In this document: positions 7,929-17,136 of the stretch, piece by piece
Position numbering within the stretch: position 1 is the first letter of the stretch
How the letters are laid out: each line of letters opens with the position of its first letter
Assembly (NCBI RefSeq): GCF_900078685.2
Contig: NZ_LT546166.1
Coordinates: 116,801 to 180,800, forward strand
DNA: 64,000 nt
Origin: Mycolicibacter icosiumassiliensis
Lineage (GTDB): Bacteria > Actinomycetota > Actinomycetes > Mycobacteriales > Mycobacteriaceae
Direction of reading: 5' to 3'
Position numbers and translations under genes: made by a program
The notes under the pieces: model-generated
Database searches by the model: none
What the model was told of the DNA's origin: nothing
The model's input: the letters and a program-made list of their open reading frames with translations, nothing else

Positions 7929-8918
7929 TCAGGTTGATGCGGGTTCGTTAGGAACATCGGGAACGGGCGGGCGGCCGAACTGCTGGCGAAACGCGTCCAC
8001 CGTGTAACTCACGACGGTTGCCTCACGTGGGGCACGGACCGTCGCCGAGCGGGGGATCCGCACCATGGGTCCGAGCTGGCCGGCGTACTGGTCTGGCTTG
8101 CCGATCTTGAGCAGCCCGTCGCCGGCGCCCGCCGAATCGGGGGCGATCTCGACCTCGCCTTCGGTGACAACGTAGATCAGGTCCTCGACGGTGCCCTGCT
8201 CGAGCAGCACCGAGCCCGGTCCCAGCAGGACCGGCGCCTGCTGCGGGCGCGTCGGTACTGCGGTCGGCGACAGCTGGATGACGATGTCGGCCAGCGGGAC
8301 GATCCGGGTGTCGTGGGTCGCGACCACCACAACGCGATCGCCGGCCGCCAGCAACCGCAGCAGTTGCACGACTTCGCCGGCCCGGACGTAGTCCAGTTGC
8401 GCCGTGGGTTCGTCGGCCAGGATCAGCGGCGGATCTAGGGCCAGGGCGCGCGCCACCGCCACTCGCTGCTGCTGGCCACCACTGAGCTGCCCGGGGTGGT
8501 GGTCAGTCCGGTCGGCCAGACCGACCCGTGACAGCAGATCCCGGGCACGTTCTTGGGCGGACCACTGGGTCCATCCGGCCGCCCACATCGGCACCATCAC
8601 GTTCTCCAGCGCGGTCAGGCTCGGCACCAGATTGAACGCCTGGAAGACGATGCCGACGGTGCGCCGCCGGTAGGAGGTGATGTCGCGCCGGCTGAGTGTG
8701 GTCACATCGGTGGCGCCGAACAGGATCTGACCGCTGGTCGGGCTCAGGATGCCGCCCAGGCACGACAGCAGGGTGGTCTTGCCGCAGCCGCTGGGACCGA
8801 GCACCACCACCATTGAGCCGGCCGGCACGTCCAGGCTCAGGCCGTGGATGGGACGGATCGGTTCCCCACCGCCGGTGGCGTATTCGATGACCAGATCACG
8901 GATCTGCAGGTCTCCCAT
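7929..8918 (-). CDS. ABC transporter ATPase with C-terminal cNMP-like sensor domain (Rv0073-like)
   Basis: A 329-residue protein. Residues 1-225 are a MacB/LolD-type ABC ATPase: Walker [10 protein letters not shown] (41-49), signature LSGGQ (145-149), Walker B LILADEP (165-171), H-loop ATHD. Residues 230-320 resemble a cyclic-nucleotide-binding-type beta barrel ([24 protein letters not shown] and [17 protein letters not shown]). It pairs with the permease at 8922-9971, which ends three bases upstream. M. tuberculosis Rv0072/Rv0073 have the same pairing and are annotated as glutamine transport, which rests on weak evidence; MacB-like architecture suggests export or membrane-lipid work instead. 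Confidence 0.9.
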   Translation of the reverse strand: MGDLQIRDLVIEYATGGGEPIRPIHGLSLDVPAGSMVVVLGPSGCGKTTLLSCLGGILSPTSGQILFGATDVTTLSRRDITSYRRRTVGIVFQAFNLVPSLTALENVMVPMWAAGWTQWSAQERARDLLSRVGLADRTDHHPGQLSGGQQQRVAVARALALDPPLILADEPTAQLDYVRAGEVVQLLRLLAAGDRVVVVATHDTRIVPLADIVIQLSPTAVPTRPQQAPVLLGPGSVLLEQGTVEDLIYVVTEGEVEIAPDSAGAGDGLLKIGKPDQYAGQLGPMVRIPRSATVRAPREATVVSYTVDAFRQQFGRPPVPDVPNEPAST

Positions 8919-8921
8919 GGG

Positions 8922-9971
8922 TTACGGCCCTCCGAACGCCAGTACCGGGTCCACGGCCACCGCGTGGCGTAGACCCGCCAGGCTGGCCAGCAGCCCGATC
9001 CCCACCGCGGTCAGGACCAGCAGCGCGAACGACGACCCGGTCACCGCCACCAGCATCGGAAACAGCGGCCCGATCGACACCGCCAAGACGCCGCCGAGCA
9101 CCGCCGCGGCCACCGCGACGATCACCGCCTGCAGCGCCAGCCCGGTCAGCACCATCCACGTGGTGACCCCCAGCGCCTTGAACACCGCGAAGTCGCGGGT
9201 GCGTTCCAGCGCGGACAGGTAGATCAGCGAGCCCACGATGAGCCCAGCGACACCCCACAGCAGCACTGACATGTACGACAGGGCCATCTGCGCGCCCGCC
9301 AGTGGGCGAACCATGTCGTCGACGGCGGCGGTCCGGTCCACCACCCGGTAGCCCTCCGGTACGTGTGCCGGCTTGCCCCGCACGCCGATCGCGGAGACCA
9401 CCGGCTGACCCGAATACATCAGTCGTTGAGCGCCCGCCACGGTCAGGAAGCCATTGGGTTGGCCGGCCAGCGTGGTCGACTTCTCCACCAGGCCAACGAT
9501 CCGCACCTTGTCCGCACCCAGCTCGATCTCGTCACCGACGGCGCGTTTGAGCGTGGTCGACATGGCGATCTCGTTGGGCTCGGTTGGAGCGCGGCCCGCG
9601 GTGAGCGGCGGCATCGCGGCCTTCGGCACGCCGTAGATATTCACGTTCAGTGGCGACTTGCCGTCCTGCAGGATGGTGTTGCCGTAGACCACCGGCAGCG
9701 CCGCGTCCACTCCGGGAATTCGGGCGACATCGCCTGCTTCGGCCTGCGGGAACCGCGACGAGCCCATGAACGGCCCTACCGCAGCAGTCTGGATCAGGTA
9801 GCCGTCGATGTTCAGTGAATCGACCACGTGTTCGGCCTCGACCCGGAACCCGTGGGTCAGCCCGGCCAGCACCAGGGTCAGGGCGAACACCATCGCGGTA
9901 CCCACCGCGGCAACGATGAACCGGCGCAGTCGCCACTGCAGATCGCGAAACGCGGTGATTAACATCCGCAC
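8922..9971 (-). CDS. FtsX-like ABC transporter permease (Rv0072-like)
   Basis: A 349-residue permease with one N-terminal helix (RFIVAAVGTAMVFALTLVLAGL), a periplasmic domain of about 200 residues, then three C-terminal helices (YMSVLLWGVAGLIVGSLIYLSAL onwards, ending in LDPVLAFGGP-type sequence AVDPVLAFGGP). This is the MacB/FtsX fold in which the large extracytoplasmic domain transmits mechanical force. It is the first gene of a two-gene operon with the ATPase, with only a three-base gap. Substrate is unknown; the glutamine annotation of its M. tuberculosis counterpart is doubtful for this fold. Confidence 0.9.
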   Translation of the reverse strand: MRMLITAFRDLQWRLRRFIVAAVGTAMVFALTLVLAGLTHGFRVEAEHVVDSLNIDGYLIQTAAVGPFMGSSRFPQAEAGDVARIPGVDAALPVVYGNTILQDGKSPLNVNIYGVPKAAMPPLTAGRAPTEPNEIAMSTTLKRAVGDEIELGADKVRIVGLVEKSTTLAGQPNGFLTVAGAQRLMYSGQPVVSAIGVRGKPAHVPEGYRVVDRTAAVDDMVRPLAGAQMALSYMSVLLWGVAGLIVGSLIYLSALERTRDFAVFKALGVTTWMVLTGLALQAVIVAVAAAVLGGVLAVSIGPLFPMLVAVTGSSFALLVLTAVGIGLLASLAGLRHAVAVDPVLAFGGP

Positions 9972-10133
9972 GCGCGCATGTTATCGCAGCGTCCAGCCGG
10001 GACCGCCATCTCGGCGCGAGACGGAAGGGCCTCCGCAAATCCGGAATGCCCGGTCAACCGATAGCTTTTGGGCTACAAATACACACACGCCGCTTTCATG
10101 AGCCCGGTGTACGCCCCAGGGAGGGGGTCGGTG

Positions 10134-11504
10134 ATGAATTACGCTGCCCTGCCACCTGAGATCAACTCGTTGCGGATCTACACCGGGCCGGGCTCTGCGC
10201 CGATGCGTGCCGCTGCCGCCGCCTGGGGCGCGGTCTCCGCCGAACTGCACTCGGCGGTCGCGTCGTACGAATCGGTGATCGCCGAGCTGACGGCCCAAGC
10301 CTGGCTGGGGCCGTCGTCGGCGGCGCTGACTCGGGCCGCAGCGCTGTACGTGGCCTGGATGACCGCCACCGCGGCGCAGATCGACCAGACCACAGCACAG
10401 GCGAACGCGGCGGCGGCGGCCTATGAGGCGGCGCACGGCGCGACGGTGCCGCCCTCGGTGGTGGCGACCAACCGCGCTCAATTGCTGCTGCTGATCGCCA
10501 CCAATGTGTTGGGCACCAACACTGCGGCGATCGCGGCCAACGAGGCCGAATACGGCGAGATGTGGGCCCAGGACGCGGCCGCGATGTATGCCTACGCTGG
10601 CGCATCTGCGGCCGCCACCGGCCTGACACCCTTCCAGACACCTCCGCAGACCAGCAATCCCGCCGGTCCGGCCAGCCAGGCCGCCTCGGTCGGGACCGCC
10701 GCGGCCACGTCATCGTCATCGGACGTCCAGTCCCTGCTGGGCCAGCTGGCCTCGGGGATCTTCGGGGCACCGCAGAACACCGTGCTGCAGGCGGGCGCGG
10801 CGGCGGTGGGAGCGGCCCAGGAGACGCCCGCGATACCCGACCTGCTCGGGTTGAACTTGATCGCGGCGACTTCCCTGGCTGCGTCGGCGATCGGCGTCGG
10901 GATATCGGCCGGGGCCTGGACCGCGGCGGACGCCAGCACCCGGGAGATCTTGTCCGAGCAGGACCAGTTGCGGATGGTGGAGTACGAGATCCTGCGCAAC
11001 ATCGATCTGTTCTCCCCGTTGACCCCGTCGCGGCCGATGCTGCCCGGGGCGTCGATGTCGGCGGCGATGGGCGAGGCGATTAACGCCGGGAACTTGTCGG
11101 TGCCGATCAATTGGGCGGCCAACGCTCCGGAGATTCGGAGCCTGTCCTACACCAAGCCGCTGGCCGGACCGGGCTTCGGCGGTGCCCCGGCGGCATCGCT
11201 CAGCGGCGCCGGCACCGCGTTCAGCCAGATGGCGCTGGCGGGCATGGGGGGCAGCGCCTTGGCGGGCTCGGTCAGCCGCGGCCGCGGGGGCGCCGAACCG
11301 GAATCGTCGGCGAGGGTTGCGATGCCGCAACGCGCGGCTGGCGACCCGGCGGCGGAGTCGGCGACCGGTGACGTCGAGGGCAACCCAGGTCCGTCGGTGA
11401 TGGGGATCGCCGCCGAGATCCGTGAATTCGCCGAGCTGCGTGACCGTGGATTGATCACCAACGACGAGTACAACGAGCAGAAGATGCGCCTGTTGGGCCG
11501 TTAG
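10134..11504 (+). CDS. PPE family protein, SVP subgroup, with C-terminal SHOCT motif
   Basis: A 456-residue PPE protein. The PPE domain occupies residues 1-180 (NYAALPPEINSLRIYTGPGS, WLGPSS as the W-x-G turn, YEAAHGATVPP). The SVP motif is GNLSVPINW near residue 325, placing it in the PPE-SVP subgroup. The final 30 residues (EIREFAELRDRGLITNDEYNEQKMRLL) match the SHOCT motif, a short helical module usually found at protein ends and thought to aid oligomerisation. The start is the ATG at 10134, preceded by a GGGAGGGGG ribosome site. Upstream in-frame sequence is not PPE-like. No partner PE gene is adjacent. Secretion by an ESX system is expected for the family. Confidence 0.93.
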   Translation: MNYAALPPEINSLRIYTGPGSAPMRAAAAAWGAVSAELHSAVASYESVIAELTAQAWLGPSSAALTRAAALYVAWMTATAAQIDQTTAQANAAAAAYEAAHGATVPPSVVATNRAQLLLLIATNVLGTNTAAIAANEAEYGEMWAQDAAAMYAYAGASAAATGLTPFQTPPQTSNPAGPASQAASVGTAAATSSSSDVQSLLGQLASGIFGAPQNTVLQAGAAAVGAAQETPAIPDLLGLNLIAATSLAASAIGVGISAGAWTAADASTREILSEQDQLRMVEYEILRNIDLFSPLTPSRPMLPGASMSAAMGEAINAGNLSVPINWAANAPEIRSLSYTKPLAGPGFGGAPAASLSGAGTAFSQMALAGMGGSALAGSVSRGRGGAEPESSARVAMPQRAAGDPAAESATGDVEGNPGPSVMGIAAEIREFAELRDRGLITNDEYNEQKMRLLGR

Positions 11505-11517
11505 AAGAATTCCGCAT

Positions 11518-12414
11518 CTACGGCGACTTTTCCGGCGGAGCGTTGATGCCCGCCAGGCCGGCCAGACCGGCACCGCCGGCGAAGCCGGCCAGCGGTGAGA
11601 TGGGTGCGACGAGGCCGAGCATGGTCTCGGTCAGTGCCGTCACTGGAGGCGCCATCCCGAGCACGATCTCCCCCGCGTAGTGCGGAGCGATCGTCATCAG
11701 CACCGGATCGCTGATCAGGCTGGTGAGCGGATTGTTGCTGGACAGGTCGGCTTGGATGGCCTCGTTGATTTCGGCGATCCGGGTGGTCCACCAGCTCTCC
11801 TGGAAGATGTTGCCGAAGTCCTGGGTGGGTGCTTGGTCGGTCCGGTGTTGGTGGTCGCGGTGGTGCGGGGTATTGGGGTTGAGCACCGTCGGTGCGGTCG
11901 ACGCCGCCGGGGATGACGCCACCGCGGCGCCGGCCACCGCCTGGTACGTCGACATGGTGGTGGCCGCCTGGACCCACATCCGGGTGTAGTCGGCTTCGTT
12001 GAGTGCGATCGGAATCGCATTGATCCCAAAGAAGTTCGTCGCCACCAGCACGGCGTGAATGGTGTGGTTGGCAGCCAGCTCGGCCAGCGTCGGCATGGCG
12101 GCCAACGCAGCGGTGTAGGCGGTGGCGGCGGTCTGATGCCGGGCGGCCAACGTCATGCTGTCCGCACCGGCTTTCGCCAGCCAAGCCAGATACGGGACAT
12201 TCGCCGCCACATAGGATTCCGCGCTCGGGCCCTGCCACGATCCCGCCTGCACCGCCGAAAGCATGGTGGAAAGTTCCTGTGCCACGTCGGTGTATTCGGT
12301 ACTCAACGCGTCCCACATGGCGGCGGCCGCCAGCAGTGGACCCGCGCCCGGACCGCTGCTCAGCAAGGCTGAGTACACCTCCGGTGGTGACGCCATCCAG
12401 ATCGGCTCCGTCAT
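11518..12414 (-). CDS. PPE family protein
   Basis: A 298-residue PPE protein: [21 protein letters not shown] at the N-terminus, WQGPSA at the W-x-G turn near residue 59, and the family region [27 protein letters not shown] near 118-143. After the domain there is a Pro/His-rich linker ([16 protein letters not shown]) and a C-terminal part with [19 protein letters not shown] and a Gly/Ala-rich end. It converges with the other PPE gene, the stops being 13 bases apart. No PE partner or esx gene adjoins it. Confidence 0.92.
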   Translation of the reverse strand: MTEPIWMASPPEVYSALLSSGPGAGPLLAAAAMWDALSTEYTDVAQELSTMLSAVQAGSWQGPSAESYVAANVPYLAWLAKAGADSMTLAARHQTAATAYTAALAAMPTLAELAANHTIHAVLVATNFFGINAIPIALNEADYTRMWVQAATTMSTYQAVAGAAVASSPAASTAPTVLNPNTPHHRDHQHRTDQAPTQDFGNIFQESWWTTRIAEINEAIQADLSSNNPLTSLISDPVLMTIAPHYAGEIVLGMAPPVTALTETMLGLVAPISPLAGFAGGAGLAGLAGINAPPEKSP

Positions 12415-12548
12415 TGCCGCCTTTCGCGCGGTGGATAGACGAAAAGTCTAAACCTCAAATCTTGTCCATTACCTGGAAATTTCCTCGGAATGCGGGACGC
12501 GGCTGCGGATCCGTTCGCATTTATGGAAGGCCATGTGCCTCGGCGGGT

Positions 12549-13751
12549 TTAACGGGCGGGTGGACGCACCAGAAAGCCGCTCATGATCAGACTGCGGGCC
12601 AGCTCAATCTGTTGCGCGGCGGACAGTTCGGGCAGGTCGCCGACCCGGAACGGCTCGGTGTGTTCCGACAAAAATCGCATTGCGGACTTGTGGTCCGGGC
12701 GGGCGGTGACGATGAGCTGGGCGAACTGCAGGCCGACACCGTCGGTCGTGGTGGTCACTCGGGAGTACAGCGGCTGTTGCTTGCGCACCCAGGTGTCGAC
12801 GTCGAGCCCGACGGTGTCGCTGACTTGCCCGACGACCGGACAGCGGGCACGCCGGACCAGAAAATCCTGCATGGCCCCAAGGCCTTCCGCGAGGGAGTCG
12901 GGGGACTCGATCGCGGACAACCCGGCATGGATCAGTGCGTCCAGGCTCGCCCGCACCTGCGGGTCGTCCAGGTGCTTCGCCGGCAACCGGGTGTGCACGA
13001 CGTCGTCGCGCAGACTCAACATATGCAAGGCATGGGTCAGCAGCGTGAGAACCGTCGGTACGTGGATACCGACGGTCAGGTGTACCGACGGTTCGGCTCC
13101 CGTCTCGGCGGAGTGCACGCGGCCTCGCGGTAGGTAGAGGGTGTCCCCAGCTTCCAGGTGCAGACTCGTCGGCTTGGGAAGACCGGCCGGGTCGACCTCG
13201 TACATCTGTTGCATCAGGTGTGGTGGCACCGGATCGTCGCCGTAGAAATACCAGGTCTTGCTGCCCTGGATCTGCAGCACCAGCACGTCGTGGTGGTCGT
13301 AGTGCGGCAGGAAGCCGGTGGCGGTCGGCGGGGTGACGTAGGCGTTGACGTGAGTCGGAAAGTTCAGCTCGACCTCGACTCCATGGGTCAACGTCGACAT
13401 GGCGCGCAGGTACTTCTCGATGTTGTTGCAGATGATCGTGAAGCCGCTGTCGGCCGCGGCGCGCACCCGCGCCACGTCCAGAGTGCCGTCGGGCAGCGTG
13501 TATTGCTCGGGCTCCAAGTGATCGGCGCCGCGCACCAGGCGCACCGCGGACGGCTCGGTGCTCAACGCCGCCAGTAGCTGCTCGACCGCCGCCGAGCCGC
13601 CCAGCAGGCGGTCAAAGTAGTCGGGGCGGCTCCGGCCCAGATGGTGCGGGGCGGCGCCCCACAGCTCGTCCAGGAAAGTCGGCACCGTCACCGGCGCCAG
13701 CAGCCAGGCGAGCGGGGATTCCGGGGGCTCCGGAACGTCGACGTCCGACAT
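12549..13751 (-). CDS. JmjC/cupin-type 2-oxoglutarate oxygenase (ribosomal-oxygenase-like)
   Basis: A 400-residue protein of the cupin_4 group, which includes YcfD/RoxA and the human ribosomal hydroxylases. The Fe(II) site HxD is at His150-Asp152 (FLPHYDHHDVLVLQ) and the distal His is His213 (LPRGRVHSAE), so the metal triad is intact. QGSKTW following the HxD is typical. A winged-helix-like C-terminal region follows. Likely Fe(II)/2-oxoglutarate protein hydroxylase; the target is not known. The start is the ATG at 13751, after which the family N-terminus reads normally. It is the third gene of a minus-strand run with two Ddn-like genes, five bases after the second. Confidence 0.88.
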   Translation of the reverse strand: MSDVDVPEPPESPLAWLLAPVTVPTFLDELWGAAPHHLGRSRPDYFDRLLGGSAAVEQLLAALSTEPSAVRLVRGADHLEPEQYTLPDGTLDVARVRAAADSGFTIICNNIEKYLRAMSTLTHGVEVELNFPTHVNAYVTPPTATGFLPHYDHHDVLVLQIQGSKTWYFYGDDPVPPHLMQQMYEVDPAGLPKPTSLHLEAGDTLYLPRGRVHSAETGAEPSVHLTVGIHVPTVLTLLTHALHMLSLRDDVVHTRLPAKHLDDPQVRASLDALIHAGLSAIESPDSLAEGLGAMQDFLVRRARCPVVGQVSDTVGLDVDTWVRKQQPLYSRVTTTTDGVGLQFAQLIVTARPDHKSAMRFLSEHTEPFRVGDLPELSAAQQIELARSLIMSGFLVRPPAR

Positions 13752-13756
13752 TGGCC

Positions 13757-14137
13757 TCAAGCGCGGGTGAGCAACAAGGTATGCGGCACCCCGGCGCGCC
13801 CGAGCAGCTGCCGCCAGGGCGCCTTCAGCAGCCCTACCGCCTCCTCGGTCGGCACCACCTGCGGGTTCGTGACGGTGAACGTCTTCCCGCCGACCTTGAC
13901 CCGGCCGCCGTCGGCGGCCTGCAGATTCTTCACCCAGTCGCGGCTGGTTCCGTACGGAAGCAACACCGCGACGCCGTCGGCGGTGTGGAACATCGAGACC
14001 GGGGTGCGGTACGTCGCGCCGGAGCGCCGGCCGGTGTGCTCGACGATCGACCACATCGGCACCCAGCCGGAGATCGGGCGGAACAGCGGATTCGTCACGA
14101 CCCGGTTGAACCGGGCACGTCGCTCGGAGAACTGCAC
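13757..14137 (-). CDS. Ddn-like deazaflavin (F420)-dependent oxidoreductase family protein
   Basis: A 126-residue protein of the PF04075 (Ddn/Rv0523c-type) family: RARFNRVVTNPLFRPISGWVPMWSIVEHTGRRSG, then RTPVSMF and DWVKNLQAADGG. Some members bind F420H2 and reduce quinones or nitro compounds; the subgroup beginning with FNR and VTNP has not been shown to do so as far as I know. The GTG start at 14137 lies two bases after the stop of its tandem paralogue. The annotated activity is therefore inference. Confidence 0.82.
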   Translation of the reverse strand: MQFSERRARFNRVVTNPLFRPISGWVPMWSIVEHTGRRSGATYRTPVSMFHTADGVAVLLPYGTSRDWVKNLQAADGGRVKVGGKTFTVTNPQVVPTEEAVGLLKAPWRQLLGRAGVPHTLLLTRA

Positions 14138-14139
14138 CG

Positions 14140-14523
14140 CTAGCCCTGCCGGGTGAGCAGCACCGCCTGCTCGAACGGCAGCCGGGCGAAGACCCTGCGC
14201 GCCCGCGGACTCACGTGCTCGGCCGCCTCTGCCTTGCTGACCACCCGCGGTTCGGTGACGCCGAAGGTCTTGCCGTGCCGGCGCATGGTGCCGCCGCCGG
14301 CGGCGGTGATGTTCTTCAGCCAATCCCGGTCCGGGCCATAGGTCAGCAGAATGGCCACCCCGTTATCGGTGCTGAACACGGTCAGCGGGGTGCGGAAGGG
14401 CTTGCCGGAGCGCCGCCCGACGTGCTCGAGGATTCCGAACGTCGGAGCCCAGCCGGCCCACATTCGCTGGATCGGGTTGGTGACATGCCGGTTGAATCGG
14501 GCCAGCCGCTGAGGTAGTTGCAT
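14140..14523 (-). CDS. Ddn-like deazaflavin-dependent family protein, tandem paralogue (Rv0523c-like)
   Basis: A 127-residue paralogue of the next gene with the same landmarks (RLARFNRHVTNPIQRMWAGWAPTFGILEHVGRRSG, RTPLTVF, DWLKNITAAGG). The ATG at 14523 aligns it best with its paralogue; the ATG at 14532 or the one at 14559 would lengthen it by 3 or 12 residues. It is divergent from hemL, as Rv0523c is in M. tuberculosis from memory. First gene of a three-gene minus-strand unit. Confidence 0.82.
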   Translation of the reverse strand: MQLPQRLARFNRHVTNPIQRMWAGWAPTFGILEHVGRRSGKPFRTPLTVFSTDNGVAILLTYGPDRDWLKNITAAGGGTMRRHGKTFGVTEPRVVSKAEAAEHVSPRARRVFARLPFEQAVLLTRQG

Positions 14524-14565
14524 GACTGCCATCCAACTCCGGCCGCCGACCCACTTCAACCCTCA

Positions 14566-14580
14566 ACTACACCCTGTAGT
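14566..14580. promoter_or_regulatory. Palindrome ACTACA-N3-TGTAGT between divergent genes
   Basis: ACTACA (14566-14571), CCC, TGTAGT (14575-14580) is a perfect inverted repeat in the 92-base gap between the Ddn-like operon and hemL. The half-sites resemble operators of the BlaI/CopY repressor family, but the spacer is three bases, not the usual two, so this assignment is tentative. Confidence 0.4.
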
Positions 14581-14615
14581 CGAGTGATGTCGCGCGAGCT
14601 GGGACACTGGTCGCC

Positions 14616-15935
14616 GTGGGTAATGCGGATCGAGCCACAGCGGTATCGGAGCGGTTGTTCGCCGAGGCCTGCGCGGTGATCCCCGGCGGCGTCAACTCAC
14701 CGGTCCGGGCTTTCGCAGCGGTGGGGGGCACGCCCCGCTTCATCGCCGAGGCGCAGGGCTGCTGGCTGACCGACGCCGACGGCCACCGCTATGTGGACCT
14801 GGTCTGCTCCTGGGGACCGATGATCCTGGGGCATGCCCACCCCGCGGTGGTCGAGGCGGTCCGCGACGCCGTCGGAACCGGCCTGTCGTTTGGGGCGCCG
14901 ACCCGCGGTGAGACCGAGCTGGTGACCGAGATCATCGCCCGGGTGCCCGCGGTGGACAAGGTCCGGCTGGTCAACTCCGGCACCGAGGCCACCATGAGCG
15001 CACTGCGGCTGGCCCGCGGCTTCACCGGCCGGGCCAAGGTCATCAAGTTCTCCGGCTGCTACCACGGCCCCGTCGACGCGCTGCTCGCCGACGCCGGCTC
15101 CGGGGTCGCCACCCTGGGCTTGCCGTCGTCGCCGGGGGTCACCGGCGCCACCGCCGCCGACACAATCGTGTTGCCCTACAACGACATCGACGCAGTCCGC
15201 GGGGCCTTCGCCGAATTCGGCGACCAGATCGCCGCCGTCATCACCGAGGCCAGCCCCGGCAACATGGGCGTGGTGCCGCCGGCGCCCGGGTTCAACGCCG
15301 AACTGCGGACGATCACCGCCGAACACGGGGCCTTGCTGATCATCGATGAGGTGATGACCGGCTTCCGAGTCAGTCGAAGTGGTTGGTATGGCCTCGATCC
15401 GGTGGATGCCGACCTGTTCACCTTCGGCAAGGTGATCAGCGGTGGACTGCCGGCCGCGGCGTTCGGCGGCCGGGCCGAAGTGATGGACCGGCTGGCGCCG
15501 CTGGGACCGGTCTATCAGGCCGGCACGCTGTCGGGGAACCCGGTGGCCACCGCCGCCGGCCTGGCCACGCTGCGCGCCGCCGACGACGACGTCTACGCCG
15601 CACTCGACAAGAACGCCGACCGGCTGACCGCGATGCTGGCCGAAGCGCTGGCCGACGCCGGTGTGCCGCACCAGATTCCGCGAGCCGGAAACATGTTCAG
15701 CGTGTTCTTCGCCGAGGAACCCGTCACCGACTTCGCCGCCGCCCGCGCGAGTCAGACCTGGCGCTTCCCGGCGTTCTTCCATGCCCTGCTGCAAGCCGGT
15801 GTCTACCTGCCCTGCAGCGCCTTCGAGGCCTGGTTCGTCTCGGCCGCCCTTGCCGACGAAGCCTTTGACCAGATCGCCGCCGCGCTACCCGCCGCGGCAC
15901 GTGCCGCCGCCACCACCGGAGAGCCGAAACCCTGA
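14616..15935 (+). CDS. hemL: Glutamate-1-semialdehyde 2,1-aminomutase
   Basis: A 439-residue PLP enzyme that converts glutamate-1-semialdehyde to 5-aminolevulinate, the committed tetrapyrrole precursor, in the cytosol. Landmarks: [11 protein letters not shown] near the N-terminus, [25 protein letters not shown], and the Schiff-base Lys272 in [18 protein letters not shown]. Length and motifs are normal. GTG start at 14616. The TGA overlaps the ATG of the next gene by one base, making hemL the head of a run of six genes ending in ccsA, which ties heme supply to cytochrome c assembly. Confidence 0.97.
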   Translation: MGNADRATAVSERLFAEACAVIPGGVNSPVRAFAAVGGTPRFIAEAQGCWLTDADGHRYVDLVCSWGPMILGHAHPAVVEAVRDAVGTGLSFGAPTRGETELVTEIIARVPAVDKVRLVNSGTEATMSALRLARGFTGRAKVIKFSGCYHGPVDALLADAGSGVATLGLPSSPGVTGATAADTIVLPYNDIDAVRGAFAEFGDQIAAVITEASPGNMGVVPPAPGFNAELRTITAEHGALLIIDEVMTGFRVSRSGWYGLDPVDADLFTFGKVISGGLPAAAFGGRAEVMDRLAPLGPVYQAGTLSGNPVATAAGLATLRAADDDVYAALDKNADRLTAMLAEALADAGVPHQIPRAGNMFSVFFAEEPVTDFAAARASQTWRFPAFFHALLQAGVYLPCSAFEAWFVSAALADEAFDQIAAALPAAARAAATTGEPKP

Positions 15936-16543
15936 TGGCAGAAGAAACTCGCGTCCACCTGATCCGCCACGGCGAGGTCCACAATCCCGACGGCATTCTC
16001 TACGGCCGGCTGCCGGGCTTCCGGCTCTCCGACACCGGCCGTGCCCAGGCCGTCGCCGCCGCCGACCTGTTGGCCGGCCGCGACATCGTCGCGGTGATCG
16101 CCTCGCCGCTGCAGCGCGCCCAGGAGACCGCCGCCCCGATCGCGGCCCGGCACAGCCTGGCCATCGACACCGACGACGACCTCATCGAGTCGGCCAACTT
16201 CTTTGAGGGCAAGCGGGTTTCGCCCGGCGACGGCGCCTGGCGCAACCCCCGGTTCTGGTGGCATCTGCGTAACCCGTTCACCCCGTCGTGGGGCGAGCCC
16301 TACGACCAGATCGCGGCCCGGATGGCCACCGCGGTGAGCAAGGCCCGCGCGCGCGCCGCCGGCCACGAGGTGGTGTGCGTCAGCCATCAGCTGCCGGTCT
16401 GGACCGCGCGTCAGCACCTCACCGGCAACCGGCTCTGGCACGACCCGCGGCGGCGCGAATGCGGCGTGGGTTCGGTGACCACGTTGATCTACCACGGTGA
16501 TCGTCTCGTCGACGTCGATTACCAGGTTCCGGCTGGCGGCTGA
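15935..16543 (+). CDS. Histidine phosphatase (phosphoglycerate-mutase family)
   Basis: A 202-residue member of the phosphoglycerate mutase/histidine phosphatase superfamily. The phospho-acceptor motif is LIRHGEVHNPDGILYGR (His about residue 11), with a later VCVSHQLPVW supplying the second catalytic His. Length fits a phosphatase better than a glycolytic mutase. In M. tuberculosis the equivalent position is Rv0525. It overlaps hemL by one base and is followed at once by the ResA-like gene. Substrate unknown. Confidence 0.9.
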   Translation: MAEETRVHLIRHGEVHNPDGILYGRLPGFRLSDTGRAQAVAAADLLAGRDIVAVIASPLQRAQETAAPIAARHSLAIDTDDDLIESANFFEGKRVSPGDGAWRNPRFWWHLRNPFTPSWGEPYDQIAARMATAVSKARARAAGHEVVCVSHQLPVWTARQHLTGNRLWHDPRRRECGVGSVTTLIYHGDRLVDVDYQVPAGG

Positions 16544-16545
16544 CG

Positions 16546-17136
16546 ATGCGGGCAGTGCTGATCGTCGGGGCAGTGCTGGCCGCGCTGATCTCGGGCTGCT
16601 CGGTCGGCGACGACGCCGTCACCCACGGCGGCACCTTCGAGTTCGTCTCGCCCGGCGGCAAGACCGACATCTTCTACGACCCTCCCGAGGCCCGCGGCCG
16701 GCCCGGCCGGATCTCCGGGCCTGACCTGATGGACCCGTCGCGCACCATCGGCGTCGACGACTTCGGTGGCAAGGTCGTCGTCGTCAACGTGTGGGGGCAG
16801 TGGTGCGGACCCTGTCGCACCGAAATCAGCCAACTGCAGAAGGTTTACGACGACACCCGCTCCCAGGGTGTGGCATTCCTGGGCATCGACGTCCGCGACC
16901 CCGAGCCACAGGCATCCCGCGACTTCATCTCCGACCGCCGCATCACCTATCCGTCGATCTACGACCCGGCGATGCGCACCATGATCGCGTTCGGCGGTCG
17001 CTATCCCTCGTCGGTCATCCCGGCGACCATGGTGCTCGATCGGCAGCACCGGGTGGCGGCGGTGTTCCTGCGTGAAGTGCTGGCCGAAGATCTGCAGCCC
17101 GTGGTGCAGCGGCTGGCGGCCGAGGCGACGTCGTGA
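16546..17136 (+). CDS. ResA-like thioredoxin lipoprotein
   Basis: A 196-residue membrane-anchored thioredoxin. Residues 1-17 are a lipoprotein signal with the lipobox LISGC (Cys18). The thioredoxin active site is WCGPC (Trp86-Cys90). ResA-type proteins reduce the CXXCH thiols of apocytochrome c outside the membrane, using electrons passed on by CcdA, whose gene overlaps this one by four bases. Corresponds by position to Rv0526. Confidence 0.93.
   Translation: MRAVLIVGAVLAALISGCSVGDDAVTHGGTFEFVSPGGKTDIFYDPPEARGRPGRISGPDLMDPSRTIGVDDFGGKVVVVNVWGQWCGPCRTEISQLQKVYDDTRSQGVAFLGIDVRDPEPQASRDFISDRRITYPSIYDPAMRTMIAFGGRYPSSVIPATMVLDRQHRVAAVFLREVLAEDLQPVVQRLAAEATS

Noticed and set aside
12549..14054. 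501-residue version of the JmjC-like protein
   Set aside because: The first 101 residues are Arg-rich antisense-like sequence overlapping the Ddn-like gene; the family starts at the ATG at 13751.
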